Positions 34,635-43,006 of a stretch of DNA of 64,000 bases are shown here, one piece after another; the first letter of the stretch is position 1; the number at the start of each line of letters is the position of its first letter. This DNA comes from Bacillus licheniformis DSM 13 = ATCC 14580. Lineage in GTDB: Bacteria; Bacillota; Bacilli; Bacillales; Bacillaceae. Position numbers and translations under genes: made by a program. The DNA lies in the NCBI RefSeq assembly GCF_000011645.1, contig NC_006270.3, forward strand, positions 3,308,501-3,372,500, read 5' to 3'. The notes under the pieces were generated by a model. It was not told the origin of the DNA. It searched no databases and saw only the letters and a list, made by a program, of their open reading frames with translations.

Positions 34635-35918
34635 TTAATCTTTTAAAGCTTTCACACAAGCGGCTGTTTTATTTTGAATTTGTGTCAAAAAAGCGGTTTG
34701 ATCCGCTGACCGGCCGGATTGAGTGGCCGCTACAAGGACATCACTACACGGAACATGATGCTGGGCTGCGGCAAATGCCGCAGCGCTTATCGCCTTCACA
34801 AATTGACCATCCTGCAAACAGCCGTCAACTAACACCCACATGATCAAACGCCCCATCGTGTCTTTCATACCGACGATGCAAAGATCACCGCTTTCCGACA
34901 CAATATGGCAGTCAGCCAATTCAGCATCATGTTGGATAAACAGCGTTTCCTGTTCAAAAGCTGACGAGCCATGCGGCCATCCAGAGTTATTTCCGCTGTC
35001 GAAAATAAGTTTTCGTCTCCAAGCAAAGCCCCTTTCTGAGGACAGAAGCCGCAGCGGGCGGTCTGCCAAAAATGCGATGCCGTGCGGCAAATATTGTTCA
35101 ATTCGCTCTTTTAAAAAGAGGGGCTCGGTTTTCCGCGGGATGTTTTTCGCCATAATTGTAAACTGCGGATTTGAACGCTGAGGATGGTCCAGTCCAGTGA
35201 TGTCCGTATCATACACTCGTCCGATGCGCCCAGCAGAAAGAGCTGCTTCCGGGCGGTCAAGAACTTCTGCTTTTCCATCTTTTAATAGGAGCAGACGGTC
35301 ACAGTATAAACTCGCAATATTCACATCATGAAACACCCCGACCACTGCGAGTTTGGATGCAGCCGTTTCTTGTTTCATTAAATCAAGCAGACTCTTTTGA
35401 AATGACAAATCGAGAAAACTCGTCGGTTCATCAAGCAGCAAATATTCGGGTTCCTGGGCAAGTGCCTGCGCTAAATACACCCGCTGCTGCTCTCCGCCGC
35501 TCAGCTCATGGATGGATTTTTGGGCGAAGCGAAGCGTGTCTGTCTGCTTCATCACCCTCTTCACGATATCATGGTCTTCCGCCGTCAGCTGCCGAAAAAG
35601 GCCTGCTTGATACGCGTAGCGGCCAAACTGTACCGTTTCCTCCACCGTAAAGGAAAAGGCCTGCTCCGTTTTTTGAGGAAGGACCGCCATTTTGCGAGCG
35701 AGCTCCTTCGTTTTGTACTCCCCGACTGAACGGCATTCAAGCAGCACCTCGCCGCTTCGGGGGGCAATTGTTCCCGACAACATTTTCAGCAAAGTGGTTT
35801 TTCCGCTGCCGTTCGGACCAAGAATTCCTAAAAATTCACCCGGCTTTACAGCAAAACTGATATCCTGTAAGACATCCGTTTTTCCATATCCGCCGGACAC
35901 CCGGATGACATCAATCAT
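34635..35918 (-). CDS. yvrA: Corrinoid ABC ATPase fused to a CbiZ-like domain, YvrA (427 aa)
   Basis: Residues 1 to about 255 are a BtuD-type ATPase (Walker A GPNGSGKTT, signature LSGGEQQR, Walker B YLLLDEP, switch His in VFHDVNIA). The remaining 170 or so residues form a second domain (AWRRKLIFDSGNN, VGMKDTMGRLIMWVLVDG, VPCSDVLVAATQSG) resembling CbiZ adenosylcobinamide amidohydrolase, which removes the lower ligand arm so imported corrinoids can be rebuilt. The fusion couples uptake energy with salvage in one cytoplasmic protein. CbiZ identity is from partial motif resemblance. Overlaps yvrB by eight bases. Confidence 0.85.
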   Translation of the reverse strand: MIDVIRVSGGYGKTDVLQDISFAVKPGEFLGILGPNGSGKTTLLKMLSGTIAPRSGEVLLECRSVGEYKTKELARKMAVLPQKTEQAFSFTVEETVQFGRYAYQAGLFRQLTAEDHDIVKRVMKQTDTLRFAQKSIHELSGGEQQRVYLAQALAQEPEYLLLDEPTSFLDLSFQKSLLDLMKQETAASKLAVVGVFHDVNIASLYCDRLLLLKDGKAEVLDRPEAALSAGRIGRVYDTDITGLDHPQRSNPQFTIMAKNIPRKTEPLFLKERIEQYLPHGIAFLADRPLRLLSSERGFAWRRKLIFDSGNNSGWPHGSSAFEQETLFIQHDAELADCHIVSESGDLCIVGMKDTMGRLIMWVLVDGCLQDGQFVKAISAAAFAAAQHHVPCSDVLVAATQSGRSADQTAFLTQIQNKTAACVKALKD

Positions 35919-36975
35919 GAACTCGCCCTCCCCGGTAGCGCCGAATTAATATAAAGCCGAAAACAGGTGCCCCTATCAATGCGGTAATAATGCCGATCGG
36001 CAGCTCGGACGGCTCGATAATGGTTCTCGACAAAAGATCTGACAGCACGAGGAACGAAGCGCCGTTCAGCATCGAGAGCGGCAGAAGATGACGGTGATCC
36101 GTAATCGACAGAAGCCGGATAAAATGCGGAATGACGAGGCCGACAAAACCAATGGTTCCAGACACAGCAACCGCACTGCCGGTTAAAATAGCTCCCGCCA
36201 ACAGAACGATATATTTACTCCGCTTCACATTCACGCCGAGCAGCCTCGCTTTTTCCTCGCCATAAGTCATCACATTCAGTTCCCTCCCGCTGATCAAAAG
36301 CGCGGCAGCGCCCGCAGCAAAAAAGGGCAGAAACAACGCGACATAGCCCCAGCCCCTCATCGATACGCTCCCGAGCAGCCAGTGGACGATCGGTTTTAAA
36401 TCATCGCCGGTCAAAGCGATCATGAGAGAAATAAGCGCACCCAAAAACGAACTGAAGATGATCCCTGTTAAAATCAAAGCGGACAGGGTCAACGAAGGGT
36501 GTACGAGCCGCGCAAAAAACAAAACCAAAAAAATCACGATAACAGCCGCAGCAACGCTTAAAAACGGCAGTGTAAAACTTCCGATCACCGGCAGCTGAAT
36601 CCCAAAAAACAGCGTGACCACGGCACCGACGGCCGCGCCAGACGAAATGCCAAGCGTATATGGATCCGCGAGCGGGTTTTTCAAGAGCCCCTGAAACCCG
36701 GCTCCCGCGGCAGCCAGACCCGCGCCGACAAGAGCGGCCAAAACCACCCTCGGGAGCCTGATTTTCATGATGATGTTCGCCTCTGTCGGATCGGGATTTA
36801 ACCCTTGAATGCCAAACCATTCTTCCAAAAAAACCTTCATAATAGAAGGAATGGGAATCTCCAAAGATCCGATAGAGATTCCCATAAGAACGGATGCCGA
36901 CAAAAACAGCAGGCTGAAGGCATATGCCGCAAAACGGTTATTTCTTAAAAACGTCAGGGTAAATATGTTCAGCAA
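35911..36975 (-). CDS. yvrB: Corrinoid ABC permease YvrB (BtuC-like, 354 aa)
   Basis: FecCD/BtuC family with about ten membrane helices and motifs LLKNPLADPYTLGISSGAAV, GLVIPHFIRLLS and ELPIGIITALIGAPVFGFIL. It forms the membrane channel for vitamin B12 and analogues with YvrA and YvrC. Its start lies 38 bases inside the end of yvrC, and its end overlaps yvrA, a tightly coupled operon. Confidence 0.9.
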   Translation of the reverse strand: MLNIFTLTFLRNNRFAAYAFSLLFLSASVLMGISIGSLEIPIPSIMKVFLEEWFGIQGLNPDPTEANIIMKIRLPRVVLAALVGAGLAAAGAGFQGLLKNPLADPYTLGISSGAAVGAVVTLFFGIQLPVIGSFTLPFLSVAAAVIVIFLVLFFARLVHPSLTLSALILTGIIFSSFLGALISLMIALTGDDLKPIVHWLLGSVSMRGWGYVALFLPFFAAGAAALLISGRELNVMTYGEEKARLLGVNVKRSKYIVLLAGAILTGSAVAVSGTIGFVGLVIPHFIRLLSITDHRHLLPLSMLNGASFLVLSDLLSRTIIEPSELPIGIITALIGAPVFGFILIRRYRGGRVHD

Positions 36976-37888
36976 GCTCTTCGACCCCTTTGATCAATCG
37001 CGGCCCCGGACGGGTCACGAGGTCAGGGTCCACGTCGTATACTTCATTATTTTTGACGGCTTTGACACCGCTCCAGCCGCTCCGTTTTTTAATTTCGCTG
37101 ACAGCGGATTCGCCGTTTGTCGTCACGATCGCATCGGGATTCAGCTTGACGATCGCTTCTTCCGTTATCTTGGCCCAGCCTTTCTGCGCGGAAGCAGCAT
37201 TTTCCGCATGGATCGCTTCAAGCATTTCATTCATAAAGGTGCCTTTTCCGGTCGTATAAATGTCCGGAGCCGGAGACACTTCGACAAATACTTTCTTTTG
37301 ATCTGCTTTAGATATGGCTGCCGCTTTTTCTTTTATGCCAGCCAGGTCAGATTTCATGCTCTTGACCAGGCTCGCTGCTTGATCCTCTGCGCCTGCAGCC
37401 TTTCCGATCATTTCGATCGACCGGTACGTCTCTTCAAAAGAGGCCGCATCATTTACAGTCACCACCGTAATTCCTGCATCTTTCAGCTGCTTCAGCCCTT
37501 CTTCGGCACTCTGCATGCTGGAAGCGTGGGCCAGGACCAAGTCGGGGTTTAACGAAATGATTTTTTCCGTATTAAATTCCATGCCCCCGATTTTTTCAAC
37601 GTTTTTCACTTCTTTTGGATATGTATCAAAATCCGTCACGCCGACGACTTTTTTCCCCAGGCCGAGGGCGTATGTAATTTCGGTATTGCTCGGCATCAGA
37701 GAGACGATTTTCTTCGGTTCTTTTTCAATTTTGACCTCTTGTCCTGAGGCATCTTTTATGGTGACCGGAAACGCTTCAGCCGCCTTCTCCTGTTTTTGCT
37801 CGTCTGCCGGTTTTTGCGCTTGGCCGCAGCCGCTAAGGACGCCGGCAGCCAACAGCAGCGACAGCAATAAAAGCCCAAACTTCTTCAT
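36938..37888 (-). CDS. yvrC: Corrinoid-binding lipoprotein YvrC (BtuF-like, 316 aa)
   Basis: Signal peptide with lipobox (AAGVLSGCGQ; lipid-modified Cys about residue 21). A type 3 binding fold follows: KKIVSLMPSNTEITYALGLG, SLNPDLVLAHAS and a C-terminal lobe ending HIYPDVFKK. Captures corrinoids outside the membrane for YvrB/YvrA. ATG at 37888 is preceded by GAGGAAGCAGG. Expression is governed by the riboswitch-terminator pair immediately upstream. Confidence 0.9.
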   Translation of the reverse strand: MKKFGLLLLSLLLAAGVLSGCGQAQKPADEQKQEKAAEAFPVTIKDASGQEVKIEKEPKKIVSLMPSNTEITYALGLGKKVVGVTDFDTYPKEVKNVEKIGGMEFNTEKIISLNPDLVLAHASSMQSAEEGLKQLKDAGITVVTVNDAASFEETYRSIEMIGKAAGAEDQAASLVKSMKSDLAGIKEKAAAISKADQKKVFVEVSPAPDIYTTGKGTFMNEMLEAIHAENAASAQKGWAKITEEAIVKLNPDAIVTTNGESAVSEIKKRSGWSGVKAVKNNEVYDVDPDLVTRPGPRLIKGVEELAEHIYPDVFKK

Positions 37889-37907
37889 CCTGCTTCCTCC
37901 TCGGGAT

Positions 37908-37940
37908 AAAATAAAAACATCTCTACTCAGTAAAGATGCA
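37908..37940 (-). terminator. Riboswitch-controlled terminator upstream of yvrC
   Basis: In the minus-strand RNA, CAUCUUUAC and GUAGAGAUG (37938-37930 and 37926-37918) form a nine-pair hairpin followed by a T-run, 20-30 bases before the yvrC start. The sequence AGATGC at 37939-37934 could instead pair with GCATCT at 37986-37981, so terminator and antiterminator exclude each other. Confidence 0.8.
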
Positions 37941-38135
37941 GCAAACCAAGAACGTACAAATAAGTGCACATCACTTATACGCATCTGTCCTCGCAGATTA
38001 CGCGGTCATCATCCAGGCGGTTATTCCGGCTATTGGTTCATCGCTCCCGGCCTGTCCGAACTACTAAGCGGAGCTCTCGCCGGCTTCCCCTCTTAAGCTG
38101 CCGATCAGCAGCGCCTTTCTGACTCATTCGTATCC
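37941..38135 (-). ncRNA. Cobalamin riboswitch (aptamer) in the yvrC leader
   Basis: The minus-strand leader contains segments close to the cobalamin-riboswitch core: AGAGGGGAAGCCGGCGAGAG then CUCCGC (about 38095-38065), CGGACAGGCCGGGAGCGAUG (about 38060-38035) and a degenerate B12 box GCCUGGAUGAUGACC (about 38015-38000). A TATAAT on the minus strand (38149-38154) marks a promoter just before it, and an intrinsic terminator lies between aptamer and yvrC. B. subtilis yvrC is known to be controlled by such a riboswitch. Limits are approximate; a covariance-model scan would settle them. Confidence 0.75.
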
Positions 38136-38185
38136 TAATTTCGGAATTATTATACTATAATCGACACAGGTCTGTATATGAGATT

Positions 38186-38204
38186 CTGAAAAGGAGATTT
38201 TCAG
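38186..38204. promoter_or_regulatory. Inverted repeat upstream of the GntR-type regulator
   Basis: CTGAAAA (38186-38192), five bases, TTTTCAG (38198-38204), perfect arms. It lies 64 bases before the regulator's ATG and could be its own operator. No direct evidence. Confidence 0.4.
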
Positions 38205-38267
38205 CTGAAAAACGTTGTTTTTGCTAAAACAATTACGATATATTGCATATAGAGAAAGGGTGATTTT

Positions 38268-38948
38268 ATGCCGATACCGAAAAACTATACGCCTCAGGTC
38301 AGACTTTCAGCAAAGGAAAAAGCGTTTCACCAATTGCAGCGCTGGATTGTAGACGGAACCCTTGAACCCGGCGAAAAAGTCACGGATGTCGATCTGGCCG
38401 AAGCGCTCGGCGTCAGCCGCACACCGGTCAGAGAAGCGCTTCAGCTCCTTGAATCCCAAGGGTTTGTGGAAATGAAGCCGGGAAAAGAAACAAAGATCAC
38501 GCTCATTCATCCCGATGATGCGCTGGCCGTCTATCCTCCGCTCGCACATCTCCAGGCTTTGGCGGCAGAACTGGCTGCGCCGCTTTTGACGGAAGAAGAG
38601 ATCGCCGAGCTCAAAAAACTCGCTGCTCAATACGAAACCGCGTTTAAAGAGGAAAGGAACCACGATGCAGCTGAACTGGACGAACAGTTCCACCATTTGA
38701 TTACAGAAGCGGCTAAAAACCCGTATGTTCTTCAGTTTTCTGCCGTTCTGCAGCTTCATGTCAGACGGATGAAGTATGTGTTTTTCAATCGGCCTGCTGC
38801 TCCGAAAATGCAGTCCGCCGCCGAGCATTGGAAAATCATCGCCGCTTTTGAAAAAAACGATCCGAAATTGGCGGCTGAAGTGATGAAAAGGAATTGGCTC
38901 CGTCCGATGGAAGATATTCATAAAGTTTTAAAAGGCAGGGAACAATAA
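38268..38948 (+). CDS. GntR family (FCD-type) transcriptional regulator (226 aa)
   Basis: The N-terminal winged helix-turn-helix (about 10-75) contains the family signature LAEALGVSRTPVREALQLLE. It is followed by an all-helical FCD ligand domain (about 85-220) with the metal/ligand His pattern DEQFHHLITEAA and EHWKIIAAFEKND. FCD regulators usually sense organic or sugar acids. ATG after GAAAGGGTGA. It diverges from the cobalamin operon and precedes yvrD by 98 bases, so yvrD is a possible target. Confidence 0.85.
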   Translation: MPIPKNYTPQVRLSAKEKAFHQLQRWIVDGTLEPGEKVTDVDLAEALGVSRTPVREALQLLESQGFVEMKPGKETKITLIHPDDALAVYPPLAHLQALAAELAAPLLTEEEIAELKKLAAQYETAFKEERNHDAAELDEQFHHLITEAAKNPYVLQFSAVLQLHVRRMKYVFFNRPAAPKMQSAAEHWKIIAAFEKNDPKLAAEVMKRNWLRPMEDIHKVLKGREQ

Positions 38949-39046
38949 AGCGCCAAGCACGATTTTCGACCGCGGTATCCAGCTGCGATATACTGTTTAT
39001 TAGATGTTTTCTTTCATCTTAACTCTGAAACAAGGATTGATGGCAT

Positions 39047-39838
39047 ATGGATTTAAAGCTGAAAAACAAACTCGTGCTCGTAACGGGTTCTACTGCTGGT
39101 ATTGGAAAAGCAACGGCGGAAGCCTTTTTGGCGGAAGGCGCCGAGGTCATCGTAAACGGACGGACAGAAGAAAAGGTCCAGTCGGTCGTTGATGAGCTTT
39201 CCCGGCACGGAAATGTTCACGGAATTGCCACTGATTTATCCGATCCTGAAGAAAGCAGGGCACTGGTCGAAAAAACCGCTGAAATCGGGGAGCTTGATGT
39301 CCTCGTCAATAATATGGGCTTCTTTGAAGTGAAGGATTTTACAGACGTGACAGACGAAGAGTGGCTCAAATATTTTGAAGTAAATGTTTTAAGCGCCGTT
39401 AGGCTTTGCCGCGCGTTTTTGCCGGCCATGCTGAAGCGGAATAAGGGAAGGGTTCTCAATTTGGCAAGCGAGGCCGGCATTAAACCGCTTCCGCAGATGA
39501 TCCCTTATTCCATGACAAAAACCGCTTTGATCAGTTTGTCAAGAGGTTTGGCCGAAATGACAAAAGGGACAAATGTGACCGTCAACTCTGTTCTTCCGGG
39601 ACCTACCTGGACGGAAGGCGTCGCCAATTATATGGAAGGTGCCGCCGCTCAGGAGAAAACCGATTTAGACACCTTTGTCAAAGATTATTTCAAAGTGAAT
39701 GAGCCGACTTCTTTGATTCAGCGCTATGCAAAACCGGAAGAAGTGGCGAGTACGATCGTCTACCTCGCTTCCGAAAAAGCTGCGGCTATCAACGGTTCAG
39801 CTCAAAGAGTGGAGGGCGGAATCATCCGCTCGATTTAA
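39047..39838 (+). CDS. yvrD: Short-chain dehydrogenase YvrD (263 aa)
   Basis: SDR with TGSTAGIG cofactor motif, a NNMG variant of NNAG, Ser in NLASEAG and active-site YSMTK. The C-terminus ends INGSAQRVEGGIIRSI. Length equals B. subtilis YvrD, which also follows the corrinoid operon. Only a weak AAGGA precedes the ATG. Substrate unknown. Confidence 0.85.
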   Translation: MDLKLKNKLVLVTGSTAGIGKATAEAFLAEGAEVIVNGRTEEKVQSVVDELSRHGNVHGIATDLSDPEESRALVEKTAEIGELDVLVNNMGFFEVKDFTDVTDEEWLKYFEVNVLSAVRLCRAFLPAMLKRNKGRVLNLASEAGIKPLPQMIPYSMTKTALISLSRGLAEMTKGTNVTVNSVLPGPTWTEGVANYMEGAAAQEKTDLDTFVKDYFKVNEPTSLIQRYAKPEEVASTIVYLASEKAAAINGSAQRVEGGIIRSI

Positions 39839-39839
39839 C

Positions 39840-39874
39840 CGAAATCCTCTGCCGGTCGGCAGAGGATTTTTTCC
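39840..39874. terminator. Bidirectional terminator after yvrD
   Basis: AAATCCTCTGCC (39842-39853) and GGCAGAGGATTT (39858-39869) with a four-base loop and T-run. Its arms are almost the same as those of the terminator at 41651-41678. Confidence 0.92.
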
Positions 39875-39880
39875 TTTTGG

Positions 39881-40576
39881 TTAAGAACCCTGCTTCAGAC
39901 CTCCCGTCAGCCTTTCGCGGTCATCCGGCTCAAAGCCGTTCAGCCGTTTTAAACATGATGCACGCCAATTTGCCGACAGTTCCTCCACCTCGAGAAGTTT
40001 TTTGATGCCCTCAATATCGTTCTTTTCATGATGCTTGATGCGATTTGCGTATGAAATCGTAATGCCTTTAGGGTGGCGTGAGATTCGTTTCAGACCATGC
40101 TCCTTACAGACGAACCCTTCTTTCAGCACGCGAAAGTAAAAACCCGTAAATCCGGTATCTTGTACCTTCAGTATCATGTCCGGCATACCGTACCTTACGG
40201 TTAGTTTATAGCAGGGCTGCCTCGGCTGGCTCACCTGTACAACAGCTGCACCCAGCTGAAAGATGTCGCCGATATGAACGTCATCCTCCAGCAGACCCTT
40301 GATCGTTAAATTTTCGCCAAATGCTCCGTATTCCAGCTTTCTTTGCAGTTCCTTTTCCCAAAAGAGATAATGTTCATACGGATAGACGCACACTGCTTTT
40401 TCCGCGCCGCCGTGATGAATGAGATCCCCCTGTCCGTCCCCCGTGAAATTAGTAGATGACAGGAAGATGGGGCCGCTTGCCGGCTTCTTGTATATTCCGG
40501 TAGACACAGCTTTATTTTGAAACTGAATTTCCTCTGGCTTCCCTACATTGATCGAAAGGATATCGGCATATTCCAT
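39881..40576 (-). CDS. MOSC domain protein, YiiM/YflK type (231 aa)
   Basis: MOSC domain (about residues 25-165) with the conserved Cys in SQPRQPCYKL that carries the sulfur or molybdenum-cofactor ligand, GDLIHHGGAEKAVCVYPYEH and YGAFGENLTIKG. A C-terminal three-helix extension (about 180-231) is as in E. coli YiiM. Members reduce N-hydroxylated compounds or bind molybdenum cofactor. It diverges from a LysR-type regulator gene, which may control it. Confidence 0.85.
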   Translation of the reverse strand: MEYADILSINVGKPEEIQFQNKAVSTGIYKKPASGPIFLSSTNFTGDGQGDLIHHGGAEKAVCVYPYEHYLFWEKELQRKLEYGAFGENLTIKGLLEDDVHIGDIFQLGAAVVQVSQPRQPCYKLTVRYGMPDMILKVQDTGFTGFYFRVLKEGFVCKEHGLKRISRHPKGITISYANRIKHHEKNDIEGIKKLLEVEELSANWRASCLKRLNGFEPDDRERLTGGLKQGS

Positions 40577-40677
40577 TCATATCACCTCTTACATTCAAAT
40601 GTCCTGCAAACCCCTTTTGAGATTTAAGTATAATCGACCTCTTACCATAAAACTATTCAATCGTTATTATAAAAACA

Positions 40678-40692
40678 ATAGGTTAAACCTAT
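40678..40692. promoter_or_regulatory. LysR-type T-N11-A operator
   Basis: ATAGGTTAAACCTAT is a perfect 7-1-7 palindrome containing T-N11-A, the usual LysR-regulator recognition pattern. It is located between the MOSC gene and the LysR gene, 45 bases before the latter. Confidence 0.7.
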
Positions 40693-40736
40693 CATTGGAA
40701 TTCGGCTGTTTTTCAGATGGAGAGGAGGAAAGAGCA

Positions 40737-41645
40737 TTGGAGCTAAAGCAATTGGAATACTTTATGGCATTGTGCCGGGAGCTTCATTTTACCCGCGCCG
40801 CCGAAAAACTGAATATCGCTCAGCCCTCGCTGAGCCAGCAAATCCGTTTGCTTGAACACGAAATCGGAATGCCTTTGTTTAACCGTTCAGGCAAACGCAC
40901 CGTGATGACGGAAGCGGGAAATATTCTGCTCCAGCACTGTTACAATATCTTTCATGAACTGTCACAGGCGCGAGACGCGATCAGCGAGCTTCAAGGTTTA
41001 AAACGGGGAACGCTTAAAATCGGGGCGCTTTTGACCGTGGTTAATTATTTGCTTCCCCGGACCGTGGTCGAATTTCACCGCAGCTACCCCAATATTGAAT
41101 TGTCTGTTTTAGGGCTGAGAACCGGGGATATTTACGACCGGCTGCTGCAAAATGAGCTCGACTTGGGCATTGTAGCCCAGCGGGTGGAACATCGTGACTT
41201 AGAAGCCGTCCCATTCCTTACCCAGCATCTCGCCCTCGCGGCGCCTGTTGACAATCCGGTTGCAAAGCGGCAGTTTGTCACGCTTGACGTGTTAAGGGAG
41301 ATTCCATCCATTTTGCTGCCTGAGACGTATTTTTTGCGGCAGCTGATCAACGAAAAGTGCCGCACGCTTGGATTCGAGCCCCGGCCGGTCATGGAAATGA
41401 CAACGATGGAATCGATCATGAACATGGTCGGTAAAGGCATCGGCGCCACCATTTTGCCGAAAGGCTATCTTAATGCTATTGGAAATAAATCCATTCAGAC
41501 GATTCCGATACAAAAGCCGGATTTGACGACGGAGATCAGCATCGTTTACCGTAAAAACAAGCATATGTGCGCTGCAAGCCGGGTGTTTATGAAACTGCTG
41601 ATTTCCTCGGTCAAAAGCGAAACCGCTGATGCGCCGCCGCGTTAA
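40737..41645 (+). CDS. LysR family transcriptional regulator (302 aa)
   Basis: The N-terminal winged helix (about 1-60: ELKQLEYFMALCRELHFTRA then LNIAQPSLSQQIRLLEHEIG) is the CynR/CysL-like subtype. A periplasmic-binding-like effector domain follows (about 90-295; GTLKIGALLTVVNYLLP, GIGATILPKGYL). TTG start at 40737 is nine bases after AGGAGG; the in-frame ATG far upstream lies in the MOSC promoter. A T-N11-A palindrome upstream suggests autoregulation and control of the divergent MOSC gene. Effector unknown. Confidence 0.87.
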   Translation: MELKQLEYFMALCRELHFTRAAEKLNIAQPSLSQQIRLLEHEIGMPLFNRSGKRTVMTEAGNILLQHCYNIFHELSQARDAISELQGLKRGTLKIGALLTVVNYLLPRTVVEFHRSYPNIELSVLGLRTGDIYDRLLQNELDLGIVAQRVEHRDLEAVPFLTQHLALAAPVDNPVAKRQFVTLDVLREIPSILLPETYFLRQLINEKCRTLGFEPRPVMEMTTMESIMNMVGKGIGATILPKGYLNAIGNKSIQTIPIQKPDLTTEISIVYRKNKHMCAASRVFMKLLISSVKSETADAPPR

Positions 41646-41650
41646 AAGAA

Positions 41651-41678
41651 AAATCCTCTGCATGTCTGCAGAGGATTT
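41651..41678. terminator. Bidirectional terminator after the LysR gene
   Basis: AAATCCTCTGC (41651-41661) and GCAGAGGATTT (41668-41678), loop of six. Shared with the convergent polygalacturonase gene. Confidence 0.9.
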
Positions 41679-41682
41679 ATGT

Positions 41683-42993
41683 TTAGGCTTTGTGTGAGTC
41701 ATAGCGTTTTCCGTTAATATACAGATTCGAAAAAACGGGGTCTTTCACATGTTTCAGTTCCATCGGAACATCGACGCCGTCGATCTCGGAATCAGCCACT
41801 TTCAGCCCGGTGACCGGAGAGTGGTCGTATGCCAGCACCCTGATCCCGTATTGTCCGCCCATGCTTTTCAGCTGCTTAACATCAACCGTGCGGACGACAG
41901 GTTTGAAATCTCCGGCATCTCCTTCTTCATATTCCATATCGATGGCGATCACTTCGCGCTTCAAGCTTTTGACCGTATTTTTGTGAAAGTAGATGTTTTC
42001 AAGAACGCCGCCACGCACCGAATTCGTTTTAATGCGGAGGGCTCTGTCCAAGTTCGGGCTGTCCATAAGATTGCCCTCTGCGATGACGTTCTTCACGCCG
42101 CCGGAAATTTCGCTTCCGATCGTGACCCCTCCATGCCCGTCTTTCATTTCGTTATGTTCAATGACGATGTTTTCCGACGGAATGTTGATCCTTCGGCCGT
42201 CCGCATTTCTTCCCGATTTGACGGCGATGCAGTCGTCTCCATTATCAAAATGGCAGCCCTTGATCACCACGTTTTTACACGATTCCGGGTTGACTCCGTC
42301 GGTATTGGGGCCGTGTCCGATGACTTTGATGCCGTCCACTGTCACATTCTCGCAAAGCACGGGATGAACTTGCCACATCGGCGAATTCAGCACAGTGACG
42401 CCTTGAATCAATATATGTTTGCAGCGATACGGCTGAATGAAATTCGGCCGCAAATAATGCCCTTTTCCAAACTGCCGCTCAGTGACCGGGATACCGCGCT
42501 CAGCCATTTCAAACAAAGCGTTCCGATCTTTTTCCTGTGAAGGCTGGCCGTTCGTTCCTCTTTTCCACGGCCACCAATGCTCGTCATCTCCTTGACCGTC
42601 AAGCGTGCCCTTTCCGGTTATCGCAATATTATCGGCTTCGTAAGCGTAGATGAGCGGTGAATAATTATAGAGCTCGACTCCTTCAAACCTCGTCAGCACA
42701 ACAGGGAGATAATCTTCAGGGTTCTGACTGAATTTGATCACCGCTCCCTTTGCAATATGAAGATCCACATTGCTTTTCAATCTGAGCGCACCGGAAAGAA
42801 ACACGCCTTCAGGAACCGTTACTCTTCCGCCGCCGGCTTGGTGGGCTTGATCAATCGCCTTCTGTATCGCTTCGGTCGAATCGTTTTTTCCGTTTTCGTC
42901 AGCCCCAAACGATGTGACATCAAATGAGCGATTCGGAAATACCGGAACCTTCAGCTTCTTTACAATCTCTTCTTTTATTTTCTGCAGACTCAC
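41683..42993 (-). CDS. GH28 polygalacturonase/exo-galacturonosidase, intracellular type (436 aa)
   Basis: Glycoside hydrolase family 28 beta-helix with all signatures: GPNTDGVNPESC and DNGDDCIAVKSG (catalytic Asp residues), GHGGVTIGSE (His) and RIKTN (substrate Arg/Lys). No signal peptide from the GTG start at 42993 (GGGGGCGG upstream), so it should hydrolyse imported oligogalacturonides in the cytoplasm, releasing galacturonate. It is the last gene of the uxaC-yjmB-exuR-uxaB-uxaA operon, 13 bases after uxaA. An earlier in-frame ATG (43038) would overlap uxaA and lacks a ribosome site. Confidence 0.9.
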   Translation of the reverse strand: MSLQKIKEEIVKKLKVPVFPNRSFDVTSFGADENGKNDSTEAIQKAIDQAHQAGGGRVTVPEGVFLSGALRLKSNVDLHIAKGAVIKFSQNPEDYLPVVLTRFEGVELYNYSPLIYAYEADNIAITGKGTLDGQGDDEHWWPWKRGTNGQPSQEKDRNALFEMAERGIPVTERQFGKGHYLRPNFIQPYRCKHILIQGVTVLNSPMWQVHPVLCENVTVDGIKVIGHGPNTDGVNPESCKNVVIKGCHFDNGDDCIAVKSGRNADGRRINIPSENIVIEHNEMKDGHGGVTIGSEISGGVKNVIAEGNLMDSPNLDRALRIKTNSVRGGVLENIYFHKNTVKSLKREVIAIDMEYEEGDAGDFKPVVRTVDVKQLKSMGGQYGIRVLAYDHSPVTGLKVADSEIDGVDVPMELKHVKDPVFSNLYINGKRYDSHKA

Positions 42994-43006
42994 GTTACCG
43001 CCCCCT

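Noticed and set aside
36809..37552. 247-codon open frame opposite yvrC/yvrB
   Set aside because: Antisense shadow over two well-supported genes.
41749..42540. 263-codon open frame opposite the polygalacturonase
   Set aside because: Antisense shadow; His/Phe/Asp-rich composition typical of the reverse frame of a beta-helix gene.
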